Source of the DNA: Amphibalanus amphitrite
Lineage: Eukaryota > Arthropoda > Thecostraca > Balanomorpha > Balanidae
Assembly (NCBI RefSeq): GCF_019059575.1
Contig: NW_024882988.1
Location: 1 to 64,000 of the forward strand
Direction of reading: 5' to 3'
Length of the DNA: 64,000 nt
The notes under the pieces: model-generated
The model's database searches: none
What the model saw: the letters and a program-made list of their open reading frames with translations, nothing else
What the model was told of the DNA's origin: nothing
Made by a program: the position numbers and the translations under genes
Shown: positions 12,701 to 20,491 of the stretch, in pieces
Numbering within the stretch: position 1 is the first letter of the stretch
Layout of the letters: the number at the start of each line of letters is the position of its first letter

Positions 12701-15700
12701 CACCGACACACGTGAGGAAACACCGATACACGTGAGACAATACCAGACACACGTGGGAAACACCCGACACTCGTGGAGAAAGACTCAACACACGTGGGGA
12801 AACACCCGACATACGAGGGGAACACCCTAGCCGACACACGTGAGACAATACCTGACACTCTTGGGAAACACCCGACACACGTGGGGAAGCACCCGACACT
12901 CGTGGGGAAACTTCCAACATGTGAACGAGTGAGACATTTTAGAGACGACGGTGATTAGATGCTGAGGTGGAAGTTGAATATTAAACAATTAACGATTTTG
13001 GTTCGTGCTGAAGCAAAGCTTGAGTGAATGGGTTACTCTTGTCTCCTACAGTAAGAAGATGTATGTAAGCGTAAGTAGGGAAAATGAGAAAAAAGTGACA
13101 GGAACAAAACAGAGCACGTCGCAATAACCCAAGCGAAATGCGAGGCAAGCTAAAATATCGATGCAATGTACTTGTATCAATTAAACAAATGGTAAATAGG
13201 TAGGTATACTGACCATGGGTTCATCCAGACCATTCTTGAATAGTTTTCTCATGTCGTAAAGTGCCAGCCAGGGTTTCTGTGACCATTTGGGAACAATCGT
13301 TGACACTTTCAATAGAAGTTTCTTGCGCTGCTTTTCCGTGGCCGACTGAAACACACAGTGAAGTGTTTTACTTTATGCACTAAAGTCTCATACCAAAGTG
13401 CTATCCACTTGCTCTCTGACGGCAGCTCTTAGATACTTCATGCCTGCTGGCTGCTATATTGATTAACCTGTTACAATAGTTACATACAACTCTTTTCCTA
13501 TTACATGTATGATATGCATATACAATACACATTACATACATATGTATGTAAAATTAAGTTGTCTGATGGTCAAATGTAAATGTACGATGTGCATACCTAT
13601 ATGATAAGTCGAATGGTGTTAACACTCGAGAGGTTGTGGTAAATCCGCAACACAAGCAAGGGGCATTGCGGGGTGATAGAGGCTTATTCGAAACTGAAAA
13701 TACGTCTGTGAATAAAGCAGTCTTAGCCTTCCAGGCGGTGGGGGGGCAATTTTTTGCCCCCCCTTTAGTTTTTTTATATATCTCGAGAACCGCTGCGCCG
13801 ATCGTCACCAAACTTTCAGTACCCTCCCGGGAGCAGCTAGCGCACATGGTGACCAAAAATTTTTCCAAAGGCTATGATAGGTTGGCCGCTAATGACGTCA
13901 GAGTGACGTCATTTTTGCCATTTTCGACCCAAAAACAGATTTCGCGGGAAGAGCTGTCAGGCCTACAGCTTTAGAGATACAGAAAAATGTTTCAGACATA
14001 AAAGGTGTGGAATAAAAAGGGCTACAAAACTGTTATTTCGGTTTTTCGATTTTTTTGGATTTTGACCCCCAAAAATCAAAAAATAGATTTTTTGAATATA
14101 ATAGCCAAAAAATCCAAAAAGTTTTTTGAATTTCGAAAAAAACCGGAATATATGTGATAGCCCCTACCGCCTCCTATCTACATACCAAATTTGAGATTGA
14201 TACCTCTTTTTTTGGCCAAGTTATAGCGAAAAAACTGTTCAAAATTGATGACGTCAAATTTTCTAACTCAATTTTTAGCAATTCTAGACCTCGTAGCGCA
14301 AAACAAAGACCACCATTAGACTCCCCATGACGAGCTGCATCGAATCGATACCCATTTTATGCAAAAATATCAACTTTGAAATTTGACCTTTTTTGACCTG
14401 ACCTTGACCTGACCTCCACCAGAAAGTGACCTAAACCGTACCTGATGGTCTTATAACCAACACCATTGAGTTGGAAATGAAAAACTGGCCATAAAACATG
14501 CATCGCATAACCTTAGTAAAGTTGGGCTCATGTGGTGACCCTTGGTGACCTTTGGTGACCTGACCTGTGACCTGACCTGGTGTGACCTGACCTGGTATGA
14601 CCAGTGACCTCTAATAGCAACATAGGTACTAGACAACTGACGCCTTATCGCTGATTTTCGACAAAATGCGTTTTACTCGGTGTTATAGCGCTTTCCCTAG
14701 AAGCCCCGTGAACGGTGAAACATTTTATCTTTGACCTGACCTGTGACGTCATCGGTGACCCCGAGGTCAATGAAATTTGGTTTCCTTCGACAAATTTGGC
14801 AGGGCTATCGAACGCCGTTTGAATTTTCCGGATCCGTCCAGTAGTTTCGGAGATACGGGGGGGGGCAAAAAAGTGCCCCCCCCCCCACCGCGCGGAAGGT
14901 GGCTGGTAGGCCCACCGCCTGCCGGGTTAGGAAATTACCTACGCACACACCTAGTTAGCTAGTCGAATGTCGAGGTAGGTCAAATGTCGAAATTCAGTTA
15001 GATTTCATGCATAATTGGTTTCCTAGGACTAGATATAGGACTAAAATAGGACTAAAATAAAACTTTTTCTTCAAAATTGTGCTTTGAGCTCCAACAGAAC
15101 TTCTATAGCTCACACCCGGGTGGGCTTCTCACTTCTCAGCCAACTTAACCATGGTGGGGGGAGGGAGGGGCTTATTGACCACACCACGTTATCTCGGAAA
15201 GTAAGCAAGCTAGAAAGACGCAGTAAAAAGCAACATATAGCTCGCTATAAGATCTTTCAGAAACACTTGATCATTTTTCGACCAGATCATTTCTGAGGTC
15301 AGTGGACATCAAGTCAGATCAGGCTCATTGTTGGTTTACACACTCGTGAACAGATGCTTTCCAAAGCTGTACTTTGGTTTTCAGGTCAGGGTCAGGTCAT
15401 CACAGGTCACGGAAATCTTATACCATGCATCGGTCACGCGACGCATGTTTTATGGTCCATTTAGGCCATGTATTTCGAATTCGATGTCGTTTATGTCATT
15501 CGAGGTCATTTTGAGGTGTATTTCAGTGGCGGATCCAGGGGGGGGGGGCAAAATGGGCATTTGCCCCCCCCCCCCAAACGGCATGATTTTAACATTACGC
15601 CTATGGACGATGCATGGAAAGAATCGATAAATTTTTATGGTTTGCCCCCCCCCCCCCAAACCTCTGAGCTGGATCCGCCTCTGGTGTATTTAGCTTAGGT

Positions 15701-16800
15701 CGGGCCACTTTCAGGTTAAAAAAAATGTCAAATTTTAATGTGTAAAACTTTTTTGAAAAAAGATAAAAATATAAATTTTGAATCTTAAAACCCATATACA
15801 ATTTTCAAAAAATTCAAATTTCGGAAATTCGAGACACCAGTTTGATAGAGCAGTCTGTTCGAAGTCCTCTCATGCAAAGAAATGGGATCTAGCGTAAAAA
15901 CTGAGCTCTTGGGAGCGATTGCCGTGGTTCAATGTTTTGCGTCGAAATCGGCCGAACATGACGTCACTCTGACGTCATTTCCGGCCGACCTATCGTAGCT
16001 ACGAAGTTCATATTTTGACACATGGTGTCAAATTGATGCGGCCGAAGGTACTAAAAGTTTGGCGTCGATACGTCAAGCGGTTTGGAAGTTATTGCAGAAA
16101 AACGGTGGGGGCTATGAATAGCCCCCCCCCCCCAGTGGGGCGCGGGTTATGCATGCACGCCTAACGGTTGCTGACGTATATACGTCGTTAGCGCTCTCAC
16201 CTCCCGTTTGTCCTCGGCCATCAGCTGCTGCTCCTTTTTGAGCCGTCGGCGGCGCTGCTGCAGCTCGTGCCGGCGATCCTCCGGGTAGCGGTCATCCTGA
16301 GGCAGACTGCAGTCGTACTGGAACACGTTGTAGTGGCGGCCCGCCTGCACCCAGCGCAGCAGCGGAAACACGTAGCGCGTGCGCGACCGGTGCTCGACCA
16401 CCACCCGCTCCAGGTACCAGTCGGGGCTGACACCGAAGTTGTCGCGCCACAGCTCGATGCGCTCGATGTTGCCGAAGCCGTCGGCGCCACGCGCCGGGAA
16501 CGAGTCGGTGGCGCCGCGCTCCAGGTCGTTGCGCAGCGGACGATCCAGCTTGATGGCCTCCGTCTGGTTGCCCTTGCCGTCGAACAGGCGGACGAACACG
16601 TTGGAGTCGGTGCCGGCGCCGTCCCGGTCGCCGGTGGTGACGTGGATGACGAAGTCGGTGCCGAACTTGGGGAAGGGCTTGGTGCCACGGTTCGCCGGCG
16701 GCTTGCCAGCCACCTGCAGCGACAGCTTGCGAGAGCGGGACTGCAGGTTCATGGCGGTGCGGTTCACCTGCAGAGAGATCTTCCGCATTTTGGTCGACAT
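764..16800 (-). CDS. Lipoxygenase-like protein (PLAT + lipoxygenase domain), 5' portion, eight exons
   Basis: Exons in transcript order: 16800-16201, 13345-13214, 12521-12424, 7116-6984, 6673-6578, 5237-5141, 3576-3459, 847-764. Each has an AG acceptor and GT donor, and all phases join without a stop (about 452 codons). Exon 1 is a PLAT/LH2 domain (NDLERGATDSFP, DWYLERVVVEH) plus the charged linker that follows it in 5-lipoxygenases. Later exons follow animal lipoxygenase order: WRDDTWFGQQRLEG, RVFTVDLGLMHGL, VVAPIGLFLLNRSGELTPLA, VFLSTDKGHVWTLAK, HPVYKLLAPHLTPLI. In this family the protein dioxygenates polyunsaturated fatty acids. Here the two histidines aligned with human 5-LOX H367 and H372 are Gln and Tyr (about residues 379 and 384), so normal iron catalysis is doubtful. 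A short exon between exons 1 and 2 may be missing from this model. The 3' end lies left of the window. Confidence 0.9.
1000..3400. other. Intron of the lipoxygenase-like gene, nothing recognised
   Basis: Between lipoxygenase-like exons 7 and 8. The sequence is AT-rich with scattered short open frames of low-complexity composition, and I see no splice-consistent exon or repeat termini. Confidence 0.5.
3600..3690. repeat. Purine-rich GA/GGGA tract
   Basis: A long run of GGGAGGGAGAGAG-type sequence. On the minus strand it is a pyrimidine tract just upstream of the exon 7 acceptor of the lipoxygenase-like gene (AG at 3578-3577), so it may serve as an extended polypyrimidine tract. It is a simple repeat rather than coding sequence, although long open frames cross it. 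Confidence 0.75.
6691..6711. promoter_or_regulatory. Tandem AGGTC array at lipoxygenase exon 5 acceptor
   Basis: Four tandem AGGTC units ending in A give overlapping AGGTCA half-sites, the core motif of many nuclear receptors. The array is about 20 bases from the exon 5 acceptor, inside the intron, and not within a recognisable TTAA element. A regulatory role is inference. Confidence 0.3.
7912..10116 (+). CDS. Atlastin/GBP-like protein with degenerate GTPase motifs
   Basis: Intronless 734-codon frame; the ATG at 7912 (ACC ATG G context) is preferred over an in-frame GTG 18 bases upstream. The region after the N-terminus resembles the dynamin-superfamily G domain of atlastins and guanylate-binding proteins, but is degraded. 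The P-loop position (residues 69-76) reads GSRSDDKS instead of GxxxxGKS, and the G3 position reads DAWG (172-175). The G4-like LRDW (242-245) is kept. Residues 326-377 match the atlastin helical middle domain (GELADYL, ending YKKKMEEL). Residues 380-630 are charged helical sequence, followed by a Gly/Ser/Asp-rich tail. There is no clear transmembrane hairpin of the atlastin kind. The gene lies antisense inside a lipoxygenase-like intron. Probably a nucleotide-binding-deficient relative; function unknown. Confidence 0.72.
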   Translation: MDPPDPPRIGGAASYEGLPSSAHTSMPKFVPVLTPTADGQAMSLDPGLLEMLREENTEKVPVVVLTILGSRSDDKSKLLSDLQQTIAGGAEKQVIRPGPVTTQTERAKSAAEATEVLPMETEDSDGLVPGAATHSAAAPADGCVGAAGVAAWSQLLPFELPEGGRAALLLLDAWGPLVRDCPAQLRTSVTLFSALVSSSLVVHTSAGFPVQPLDDLLLLGKLSAAAHEVRHCMPLQQLVLLLRDWPGQAPPGLQDDFKPLYQWAESSSDAKQALHVMMDTTDLYDMGDAALFLAAGRTPRDDVTPEHVKMLAKVRAVKRFGEKDITAGELADYLESLGSALNATQCDAHSLIRALVNANQTLTAQSVQPIYKKKMEELEKSWGPGPVSEQDVQGAHDRAAHEALIAFSMCQKMDSEKMDSEKAKQGLQKWLDRQYCGKWEKIQDNIKKMDEEACKTSDQSMQLYEKGMREALNESPQMTIADLIKTHETLKGEVVSKMRTGRYSESQRCMEMSEKLESLFRQFAAELEEAQLKEEEDKANRSHLLIAEQDAERLYRFIMEKVQLSEISAVHGRLQECAKLKFDSKTKDLEVQQRSEAHKRLETATDRIRKELSQAHNTRPDGTMWPDGGATAGLHMSANAGFGAGSRAYSAGSYPQPPMDRIVERGGYPDGSLESYGGGRQQGFHGTSQGQHRGSDWGCRMDDAAQPDDGLTQGGDPQKSGFRSYLPNFLGGKK
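10238..10243 (+). terminator. Candidate poly(A) signal AATAAA of the atlastin-like gene
   Basis: AATAAA 122 bases after the stop codon at 10116 and before the TTAA element at 10381. Position and sequence suit cleavage and polyadenylation of the single-exon gene. Confidence 0.5.
10381..11553 (+). mobile_element. TTAA-target MITE (copy b)
   Basis: Flanked by TTAA at 10377-10380 and 11554-11557. The left end is CCCGGCAGGCGGTGGG with a G-run/C-run hairpin; the right end has CCCCCCTCACCGCCTGG. The interior carries AGGTCA arrays (10690-10745, 10858-10890) and a paired TGACGTCA motif near 11370-11390. No transposase frame. It is the same subfamily as, and inverted relative to, the copy at 13727-14926. 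Confidence 0.85.
12530..12925. repeat. Minisatellite with a CACGTG in most units
   Basis: Degenerate tandem units of about 20-24 bases built on ACACACGTGGGGAAACACCC and ACACACGTGAGACAATACC. Most units contain the palindromic E-box CACGTG. The array directly abuts the exon 3 acceptor (12523-12522) of the lipoxygenase-like gene on the minus strand. Open frames through it on both strands are repeat artefacts. Confidence 0.85.
13727..14926 (-). mobile_element. TTAA-family MITE (copy c), inverted partner of copy b
   Basis: Same subfamily as 10381-11553 but reversed: the ends read CCTTCCAGGCGGTGGGGG on the left and CCACCGCCTGCCGGG on the right. Flanks are TTAG at 13723-13726 and TTAG at 14927-14930, a 4-bp duplication that deviates from TTAA. 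TGACCT arrays lie at 14388-14415 and 14538-14605. Confidence 0.85.
15149..16146 (-). mobile_element. TTAA-family MITE (copy d), hosting a nested hAT MITE
   Basis: Reverse-orientation relative of the copy at 34592-35769: the right end mirrors CGCGCCCCACTGGGG and the adjacent GGGGGCTATTCATAGCCCCC hairpin. The left boundary is the TTAA at 15145-15148; the right flank is TTAT (16147-16150). It is interrupted by a hAT MITE at 15524-15683. AGGTCA motifs near 15382-15410. Confidence 0.7.
15524..15683. mobile_element. hAT-type MITE with 8-bp target duplication
   Basis: Terminal inverted repeats CAGTGGCGGATCCAGG / CTGGATCCGCCTCTG, flanked by perfect direct repeats GTGTATTT at 15516-15523 and 15684-15691. 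An 8-bp duplication and CAG...CTG ends are the hAT superfamily signature. The 160-bp body is G- and C-runs with no coding capacity. It is nested in the older TTAA element. Confidence 0.9.
16201..16800 (-). CDS. Lipoxygenase-like exon 1: PLAT domain and linker
   Basis: A 200-codon first exon starting at the ATG at 16800-16798 and ending in a GAG|GTGAGA donor. A Lys/Arg-rich N-terminus of about 45 residues precedes the PLAT beta-sandwich (TTGDRDGAGTDSNVFVRLFD through YVFPLLRWV), then a basic helix-like linker (RRHELQQRRRRLKKEQQL). PLAT domains direct lipoxygenases to membranes and bind calcium in several members. Reading past the donor runs into an inserted TTAA element and stops at 16147, so the longer open frame is not the real protein. 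Confidence 0.9.
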
Positions 16801-17330
16801 GCCTCGATCTCACTTCACCTTCGCCCACACGAGTCGTTCGCGATGTGGCGCCCAGCGAGCGGGCGGAAACCAAATTTGCGCGCAAATATTTGTTTTCGCA
16901 GCGGCCAAGGCGCGTGTCCGAACGCACTCGCGGAGGCTTTCGTCCGGGCGAGTCGTCGGCGCTGATCTGAGAGCTAGGCTCAGCCGCGGCGGCTGCGGCG
17001 CACGCCGGCCTTGGCAGTATATTTTCTCACGTCTGGGCGAAGGCTGGCTGCACTGGCTGATCGTGAAAGCGAGGCTGACCCAGCCGGCGGCGACCTTGCC
17101 CGGATCGGGGGCGGCGTCCGGTACCGAGCTGGTCTGGCCGCCGGCGGTGTTCCAGTGCACTAAGAGAGCCACCGGTCTCCGCCCACATGAGCTCCGTGCC
17201 AGCGGAACCGGTGAAGGCCCGTGACAACCCGCCGGCGGCGCGCGTGTCGAGCTCGATCGGCCAGGTGGTCACGCTGCTCCCGACCGGAGCGTCCGGCGCT
17301 CTGCGATGTGTGTCACTGGGCGTCATTTAG
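16801..17330 (-). promoter_or_regulatory. GC/CpG-rich upstream region of the lipoxygenase-like gene
   Basis: About 530 bases rich in CG dinucleotides directly upstream (minus sense) of the ATG at 16800, against an AT-richer background on both sides. Likely promoter plus 5' UTR. I could not identify a TATA box or initiator with confidence, and long open frames here look like GC-composition artefacts. Confidence 0.4.
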
Positions 17331-17824
17331 CGTCATTACGGACCGGGCCGATGGCGAAGCCATGGCGTGCTTTATGGCTCATTTCGCTTCACAAGGATAC
17401 GCCCAGAGGGATAATCGTTCCGGGAACCACAGCCTTGGATAATGAGCGGCACTGGTCAAACCCAATCGGACACAGGCCCCCCCCCACGGGGAACGTGTCA
17501 GTAAAATATTTTCCAGGATTTTATTGGTGATCCAATTTCACTGATATTCGTGAATAAAGTGGTTGTCATGTTTGAAGTTCTTCAGTGCTCAACGCTTGAC
17601 ATGGTAACCTCAAAATCAATGTGCTTAAATAGTGCACCCGTTTCATGACTACACGGCTATTATGATTGACAGGCATCAAGGAAAAGAAATCAGAAGCTGC
17701 ACACGCACATATGTAGAAACACCCTATGTACACACACCCATTCACGGTTCACAGCGCATCTAGTATTCGTTCATGCACGGATAACTGGCATAGATAAGAT
17801 ATTCAAGCCAGTATGCAATCTGTT

Positions 17825-18136
17825 TTAGACGGCTGCGTCGGTGCAATCGCAATCGATTGCTCGATCTCCTTCATTATCCTTCACAATATCGACATCTTTG
17901 GCAATGACATAGACGAACTGCACTTTGTAACCATTGCAGTGGGTTATATCGCAGCAGCCGGAGCGGCGGAGTCGAACCACGTCATGCCGTCCTCTGACAC
18001 AACACCGGGACTTTCCACACCATTCGGGTGGGCTCGCCGGTATCGAGGTGACCGGCACATGCAGTGGTGTCGGAGTTACGGGCGGAAACAGACTCGCTCT
18101 CACCCCGCCAGTCTGTCTCAGTGCAACCTGCCGCAA
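17825..18136 (-). CDS. Tentative terminal exon of a cysteine-rich (cystine-knot-like) protein
   Basis: Minus-strand frame ending in a stop at 17825. Its last 65 or so residues hold a patterned set of cysteines: WCGKSRCC, VVRLRRSGCCDITHC, then a 27-residue strand-like stretch and a terminal IDCDCTDAAV. RxxGCC-x4-C followed by a C-terminal CxC resembles the PDGF/VEGF and TGF-beta cystine knots, but the cysteine expected two residues before GCC is absent and I cannot identify the family. A TTTACAG-type acceptor lies just upstream (about 18147). No partner exon was recognised. An overlapping plus-strand frame of 171 codons shows no recognisable domain. Confidence 0.3.
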   Translation of the reverse strand: MRQVALRQTGGVRASLFPPVTPTPLHVPVTSIPASPPEWCGKSRCCVRGRHDVVRLRRSGCCDITHCNGYKVQFVYVIAKDVDIVKDNEGDRAIDCDCTDAAV

Positions 18137-18450
18137 CCCACTGTAAACCAGGGCAAAGCAGTCAAGATTATCATTGATCAGCTCAACTTTGTCTTGATCG
18201 GCTTCAGAAGATCAAATCGAATGGGCTACAGAAGAAGCTGCGGCTTAGTAGAATCGGCAGAGGTGACTGAGGCAATCAACTCTACAGAGGTTGAAACGAA
18301 TACGCTGGAGATTCGAGGGGTGGGCTAAAAAGAAAAAAAATGAAATTCGGATGCCATGCGCAATGCGCATGCAAACTGAACTGGTAACAATTGGCTGCCA
18401 ATGGGTTAGCAGCATACCTTTTCACCATTATAGGCATATCAATGCTTAAT

Positions 18451-18951
18451 AAAGGGACTATCCCACCTTCTAAAATGTTGTTAAAACCAGTTAAATTGTG
18501 CCCGACTTTATAGATTGGATGACCAGGAACACGGTTCTGGCATTTATTTTTCATTAAACATCTTAGGCTTCCCATATTCCAAACACAAACTTTCAAATAT
18601 GTGACGTCACAGCCCAAAATTACCTCCTTCCCCAGGCCACATTACTGTCATAAAGCTGAATCTTTTTACTCTGTAGGCACCACAACAAAGTTCAGACCAA
18701 GTTTTAAGCGATTTTTCAACGAACAACCCCATTTAAATCAGAATGACTAAACGAGGTGACGTCACACTAGCGGTCGTTCCATGTTGAAGATAGGGCCTTG
18801 TACAAGGCCCATTTTCAAATGAAGGGAACGAATTTCTTCAACACCAAGAGGCGGCGGGGGTTGCAACCTAGATAGATAGTGGTTTCTGGACCTCGCCGCA
18901 AACTTGGCTATCTCAACTCAAACCCCATGTTAAGGGTGGGATAGTCCCTTT
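18451..18951 (-). mobile_element. TTAA-type MITE, AGGGAC-TIR family (copy 1)
   Basis: Inverted ends AAAGGGACTATCCCACC / GGTGGGATAGTCCCTTT. The interior, read on the minus strand (TTGAGTTGAGATAGCCAAGT then GCAACCCCCGC), matches the start of the copy at 42190-42659, so they are one family. Flanks are TTAA-like. No coding capacity. Confidence 0.75.
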
Positions 18952-19188
18952 AACCAATAGTTCAGACTTCAGATCATACAAATTTCATATTTGATATCTA
19001 AATCGTATTCATTTTTTATGCTCGTCATCTGGGAGTCCCCTGTGACTCCGTATGTACGGAGACGCCGCGCTATCGCCAGTCTCCGGACTCGGCAGCAGCT
19101 ATAGGACCGCGACTGCAGTCTGCCGGACACTCTTGTGCCGGCTGGTTACACTCGCCGAGCTGGCTCTGTACCCTGGCTAGTGGACAAC

Positions 19189-20126
19189 ATGGCTATGCTC
19201 GTGTCTGTGTTGCTGTGCGTTGTGTGCGTGGTGGTGCTGCAGTCTGCCGTAATCGGCGCCTTGACCGGCGAAAACGACCAAGAACACAAACACGAAACAC
19301 TACAATCTGCCTCTGAGAATGTCCAAGATCGGCTGGAGATGTCACCCGACTCCCAAGATGAAAAGATCAGAATGGACATGGCGCTGGATCTTTTCCTCAA
19401 TCTGGTGACGAACAGCAGCAGCGCTGCGTCTTGTCAGCACTTTGCAGAGCTGAAGAAGCAGCTCAATGACCTGACTACCGGACTCCACCAGGATTCTGAG
19501 CTGTCTGCCAACAGTTCACAGACCGTTGACCGTCTTCTTGTCGACTTCGGGGGCCTTCAGCAGCAAGTTCAGGAGCTCCAGACCGGACAGAGGAGAGCTC
19601 AAAGTGATCTGGACGAGATGCGGATCGACGTCGCTCAGATCCAGGACACGGTAAATCAGCTGAGCACGGAGCAAGCGCGGCTGGGGCCCTGCTGACCTCC
19701 GTCCACCAGTTTCAGGTCCTGTCATCCTGCCCGGACGGCTGGAGCCGCCACGAGTCCTCCTGTTACTTCATCCCCGAACAGAAGGCTGCCTGGGACGAGG
19801 CCAACCGCATATGCACCCAGAAGCACTGGCGGGCCGGACTGGTCTCTGTGCACGCAGGAAACGCCGAGCACGTCCGTCGGCTCTTCAGCGAGACCGAGGG
19901 ATCCACCTTCTGGATCGGTCTGACGCGGAGCTCCGGGGATCCGGGCTGGGAGTGGTCCGACGGCTCTCCGCTGGACCACACTAACTGGCTGGCAGATGAG
20001 CCCAACAACTCCGGCGGCCAGGAACACTGCGTGCACGAGTGGATCACGGCCTCTGGCAGCCAGGGCTGGAACGACCGCGACTGCTCCCACGAGCTGAAAT
20101 TCCTCTGTCAGATATGGGCGCACTAG
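19189..20126 (+). CDS. Secreted C-type lectin with coiled-coil stalk
   Basis: The ATG at 19189 starts a hydrophobic signal peptide (MLVSVLLCVVCVVVLQSAV), then a Gln/Leu/Asp-rich coiled-coil stalk to about 19690, then a C-type lectin domain from SCPDGWSRHESSCYF to the stop at 20124-20126. The domain carries EPN (ADEPNNSGG) and WND (GWNDRDC), the calcium and sugar ligands associated with mannose-type specificity. The stalk frame stops at TGA 19693-19695, and the lectin domain is in another frame. Either a 59-base intron (19651-19709, GTAAAT...CCACCAG, phase 0) joins them, or one G has been lost from GGGG at 19683-19686. The uninterrupted stalk pattern in the shifted frame (LLTSVHQFQVL) favours a base loss or assembly error. 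Probable innate-immune role. Confidence 0.85.
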
Positions 20127-20491
20127 GATACGACAACTTCGTAGCATGGGCTGCCAGCGTGCATATTCCACTCGAAGACGGTTGTGTGTGACCTGATATG
20201 AAAATCAATGTGTTGTGCACACAAATATTTTGTGCACTGATAGATTCTACATACAACTGGAACCAGACAGGTGCATGTATCCGGAGAAATGGATCTGGGA
20301 TCTAATTCCATGGATCCTTATCTCGGATCCCATGGCATCATAGATCAAACTTTTTAATTTATCAAGAGATCCACTGGGAACATATATGTACAGCTCCGAG
20401 CCTAATTTTGTACTTGAGATTCATTGAGATCATAGATCCTCACTTATTATCATTTTTATCAACACAGAAAACCCAAAGATTCACTTGTTAA

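Noticed and set aside
12346-12958. Cys-rich frames on both strands and a possible CRISPR-like array
   Set aside because: Units are directly adjacent and degenerate with no unique spacers, so it is a minisatellite; the window is eukaryotic.
16221-17224. Overlapping frames of 155-281 codons on both strands around 16.2-17.2 kb
   Set aside because: Shadows of the PLAT exon and of the GC-rich upstream region; Arg/Ala/Pro composition without domains.
17813-18328. 171-codon plus-strand frame
   Set aside because: No domain and no supporting splice or signal features; the opposite strand shows a better cysteine pattern, itself only tentative.
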